Position numbers and translations under genes: made by a program | Source: Planctomycetota bacterium | Lineage (GTDB): Bacteria; Planctomycetota; UBA1135; GCA-002686595 | Assembly: GCA_014238415.1 (NCBI GenBank) | Contig: JABABA010000010.1 | Location: forward strand, 1-64,000 | DNA: 64,000 nucleotides | Reading direction: 5' to 3' | Shown: positions 62,027-64,000 of the stretch, piece by piece | Layout: each line of letters begins with the position of its first letter | Numbering within the stretch: the first letter of the stretch is position 1 | Notes under the pieces: model-generated | Seen by the model: the letters and a program-made list of their open reading frames with translations, nothing else | Told to the model about the DNA's origin: nothing | Databases searched by the model: none

Positions 62027-63265
62027 TCAACGCCGAAAGATCGGCAGCATTCCTTCGGGCACAGACAGGAAAAGGCAGTTCACGGCGGTGGCGTAGGTGA
62101 TTCCATAACGGCCAGTGACCTTTTCTCCACGCCCATCTTCGCGTACATCCTGCCATCCTCCGTCCGAGCGTTGGTCAGCGAGGACCTTGCGGACCTCGGA
62201 TCTGGCCCATCGTCTGAAGTGCTTTGGGTCGGGGTGCTGCCAAAGGGCTTGGGCCAGATAGAGCCTCTCATAGAAGGGGAAAGCCGGACTCTTGCGAGCT
62301 GATTGAGTGGGGTCCACCAGTTTGCGCGCTTCCAGTTCACGCCAGATCGAGTCGTAGCCCCGGTCGATGGCCTGTCCTTCATAAACGCCTGTGGCATGCA
62401 GGGTCGCGAGGCAAGCAGCGGTCAACGCCACCGAGGTTTGTGGATGGGTCTTGGAGTAGCGAAAGCCGCCGGTCTCATCCTGCAGACTCTTGACGTACTC
62501 GATTGCGTGGCCAACCACTTTGGGTTTGATGCGCAGTCCCGCGTTGCGCGCTCCGCGCAGGGCCTGCACCAGGCACACCGTCACCGAACCCTCCTGTTCT
62601 GCCGTGCGGCCGGGACCGTAGTACCAGCCTCCGTCCGGACCCTGCATGATCTCGATGTGTCGCACGGCTGCGGAGAGGGCCTGGTCGATTCGCTTGCCAA
62701 GCGGACTGCGCGGAGACAGGGAGTGCGCCTGGGAAAGGGCCAGGGTCGCCAGTCCGTGGCCATGGGCTCTTGACTGACGGTCTTCGGCGGCGCTTATCCA
62801 GCCAGGATTGGATTCCGTGATCGGAGCCTGGTGGGTCAGGAGGTACTCAAGAGCGCGCACCAACTCCGCTGCATGGGGACCCCTTGTGGGTGTCGATCCG
62901 CCAGCCATGTAGGCCAGGGCGCCCAGGGCCGTGACCCCGATGGGGGACTCTTGTTCTCCGTGTGGTACAGGTAGGGAGCCATCGCGTACGAGAGCCTGTC
63001 GCGCTGCAAGAAAGTCCAGACCCCGTGTGATGGATGCGCGGATTTCAGCAAGAGTCTTTTGTTCTCCTTTCGCTGGTGGGTCCTGGGAATAGTGCGCGAG
63101 GGGCTTTACTTCCCAAGTGGGGGGGAGGAAGGCGGTACCCCGCTCTTCCAGAATCTTCTCTATAGGTTGACTCCAACCCAGGCAGGGCAACAGCAGCAGT
63201 AATCCGAGCCCACTCATGCAGCGTGCGAGGTACTCACCAGGACTCGCTGTGTTCTTGTTGCACAT
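62027..63265 (-). CDS. Secreted prenyltransferase/squalene-oxidase-fold repeat protein
   Basis: ATG at 63265 (alternative 63217) gives a signal peptide containing SGLGLLLLLPCLGWSQ. The remainder is an alpha/alpha barrel with repeats such as IRASITRGLDFLAARQALVRDGSLP, AVRHIEIMQGPDGGWYYGP, HAIEYVKSLQDETGGFRYSK and VRKVLADQRSDGGWQDVRED. The QxxDGGW motif is the QW repeat of the terpene-cyclase fold. Such secreted proteins are abundant in planctomycetes and lack the catalytic acids of true cyclases. It follows the GNAT gene with only a few bases between. Confidence 0.75.
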   Translation of the reverse strand: MCNKNTASPGEYLARCMSGLGLLLLLPCLGWSQPIEKILEERGTAFLPPTWEVKPLAHYSQDPPAKGEQKTLAEIRASITRGLDFLAARQALVRDGSLPVPHGEQESPIGVTALGALAYMAGGSTPTRGPHAAELVRALEYLLTHQAPITESNPGWISAAEDRQSRAHGHGLATLALSQAHSLSPRSPLGKRIDQALSAAVRHIEIMQGPDGGWYYGPGRTAEQEGSVTVCLVQALRGARNAGLRIKPKVVGHAIEYVKSLQDETGGFRYSKTHPQTSVALTAACLATLHATGVYEGQAIDRGYDSIWRELEARKLVDPTQSARKSPAFPFYERLYLAQALWQHPDPKHFRRWARSEVRKVLADQRSDGGWQDVREDGRGEKVTGRYGITYATAVNCLFLSVPEGMLPIFRR

Positions 63266-63269
63266 GGGA

Positions 63270-63842
63270 CTAGGACAGATTGCTGAAGGCTGCATGGTAG
63301 CGCACTTTCCCAGATTTCTCCTTGAGGGCTCCCGGTTCCAGCTCGAGGGCCATGAATAGCTCGGCAGGAACATCGTATTCGCTGTCGATGCCAAGCTCAC
63401 CTGCTGGGCGGAAGCCAAAGCGTGGATAGAAACCTGGGTGGCCAAGGACCACCGCAAGCGCGAATTTCCCTCGTTTGCAGTGCTCCAAACCGGCCTCAAC
63501 GAGGGCTGTGCCGATTCCCTGGCGTTGGCGCCTGGGTGTCACCGCCATTGGGGCGAGCCCCAGGGCCCTGGTCTTCGGATGGCCACTGAGAGAAACGGGC
63601 GAGAACATGATGTGACCAATGATCGATCCCTTGTCCTCGGCAACCAGCGAGATGTGCGGCGCAGCCTGCTCCCGTAGGAGGTCGACCAGGTCTGCTTCGG
63701 CCCCTGTTTCAAAGGCCGAACAGTTGACTGCATGCACAGCGCGCCGGTCCCGTTCTTTCTCCAGGCGAATCTGCACAAGAGGGTCCAGGTGGCAGGCTTG
63801 GGGAATTCTTCGCAGGGGCCGTTCAAGTCGCCCGGCATCCAA
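63270..63842 (-). CDS. GNAT family N-acetyltransferase (YhbS-like)
   Basis: A 190-residue protein; the GNAT domain occupies residues 22-170. The acetyl-CoA-binding motif is VTPRRQRQGIGTALVEAGLEHCKRG (R/QxxGxG/A pattern), followed by VVLGHPGFYPRFGF, the typical YhbS-type GxPxFYxRFGF block. It would acetylate a small-molecule or protein amine. The first 20 residues are poorly conserved and a later start is possible. No context clue to the substrate. Confidence 0.82.
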   Translation of the reverse strand: MDAGRLERPLRRIPQACHLDPLVQIRLEKERDRRAVHAVNCSAFETGAEADLVDLLREQAAPHISLVAEDKGSIIGHIMFSPVSLSGHPKTRALGLAPMAVTPRRQRQGIGTALVEAGLEHCKRGKFALAVVLGHPGFYPRFGFRPAGELGIDSEYDVPAELFMALELEPGALKEKSGKVRYHAAFSNLS

Positions 63843-63850
63843 TCCGGGCC

Positions 63851-64000
63851 CTAGTGATCTCCGCGTTCGTTCAGCCGGCGGTAGTAGGAGTCGATCCAGT
63901 CGCGGTAACGAGCGGGCATGTCTCCTTGTCCTTCGGCGCGAAAGATGTCGCGTAGGTGAATCGGCAAGTTGCCCCAGATTTCCACGTCGTTGCCAGGACG
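63851..64000 (-). CDS. C-terminal end of an unidentified protein (partial)
   Basis: On the minus strand, an open frame enters at the right edge and ends with TAG at 63851-63853. The visible 49 residues include VEIWGNLPIHLRDIFRAEG, then MPARYRDWIDSYYRRLNER. Endings of this type (WGxLPxxxRxxxxxxG ... PxRYRxxIxxYYRxL) are common at the C-terminus of large secreted planctomycete proteins of unknown function. The rest of the gene lies outside the window. The stop is nine bases upstream of the GNAT start. Confidence 0.55.
   Translation of the reverse strand, partial: RPGNDVEIWGNLPIHLRDIFRAEGQGDMPARYRDWIDSYYRRLNERGDH

Overview
The window looks like chromosomal DNA of a free-living bacterium of the Planctomycetota or a close relative. 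The reasons are a planctomycete-type cytochrome c domain (CFECHGPRTQKGEL) fused to leucine-rich repeats and YHS domains, menaquinone synthesis by the futalosine route (MqnE and MqnC), large secreted beta-propeller and He_PIG lipoproteins, a choice-of-anchor B protein, MauG/NHL proteins, a fused Ser/Thr kinase-AAA-TPR protein, and genes on both strands that are GC-rich and tightly packed, with GTGA/ATGA start-stop overlaps. I saw no phage, insertion sequence, rRNA, tRNA or CRISPR array. The species assignment is inference.

Layout. 1-4.7 kb: tail of a Lys/Ala/Cys repeat protein, an rRNA-type methyltransferase, an RluA-type pseudouridine synthase, a GT87-like membrane protein, and a PSCyt1-LRR-YHS array protein. 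4.7-8.7 kb: mqnE and mqnC (minus strand), then glycyl-tRNA synthetase. 8.8-9.9 kb: an exported TlpA/thioredoxin-like protein whose first redox cysteine is encoded by in-frame TGA (UGPC instead of CGPC), followed four bases later by a 13-bp hairpin. It is a strong selenoprotein candidate and the most striking item here. 10.1-16.9 kb: gamma-glutamyltransferase flanked by two paralogous beta-propeller lipoproteins. 17.2-20.5 kb: lgt, an RNase HII-like protein and a UDP-galactopyranose mutase-like flavoprotein. 20.6-24.5 kb: a Pus10-type pseudouridine synthase (a family best known from archaea and eukaryotes), a FabZ-like hotdog protein, a MATE exporter and a membrane-anchored Ig-like protein.

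24.7-31.2 kb: an alkaline-phosphatase-superfamily membrane protein, a 386-base hairpin-rich gap, a glutamate-type symporter with an inserted PDZ domain, a KptA-like protein with a repetitive Arg/Asp tail, and a KdkA-like kinase. 31.2-34.7 kb: an apbE, porin, FMN-binding protein and four-helix cytochrome b-like operon. Its promoter spacer is occupied by an almost ideal Fur box, which suggests an iron-repressed extracytoplasmic flavin-based electron transfer (ferric reduction) system. 34.9-42.6 kb: nusA-infB-rbfA followed by the kinase-AAA-TPR gene. 42.8-46.2 kb: a sigma-54 activator with an altered Walker B, overlapping a secreted repeat protein. 46.2-50.6 kb: RlmI-like methyltransferase, thiS, thiG, CPBP protease, gamma carbonic anhydrase and larE. 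50.7-54.7 kb: three pilin-like/PilX-like genes. 54.8-64 kb: choice-of-anchor B protein, a MauG/YtkA/NHL cluster, a coiled-coil protein, a prenyltransferase-fold repeat protein, a GNAT acetyltransferase and the end of a further gene.

All calls come from reading the sequence; no database search was run. Start codons are often ambiguous because Shine-Dalgarno sequences are weak, and several promoters appear to place the transcription start at or just before the start codon.
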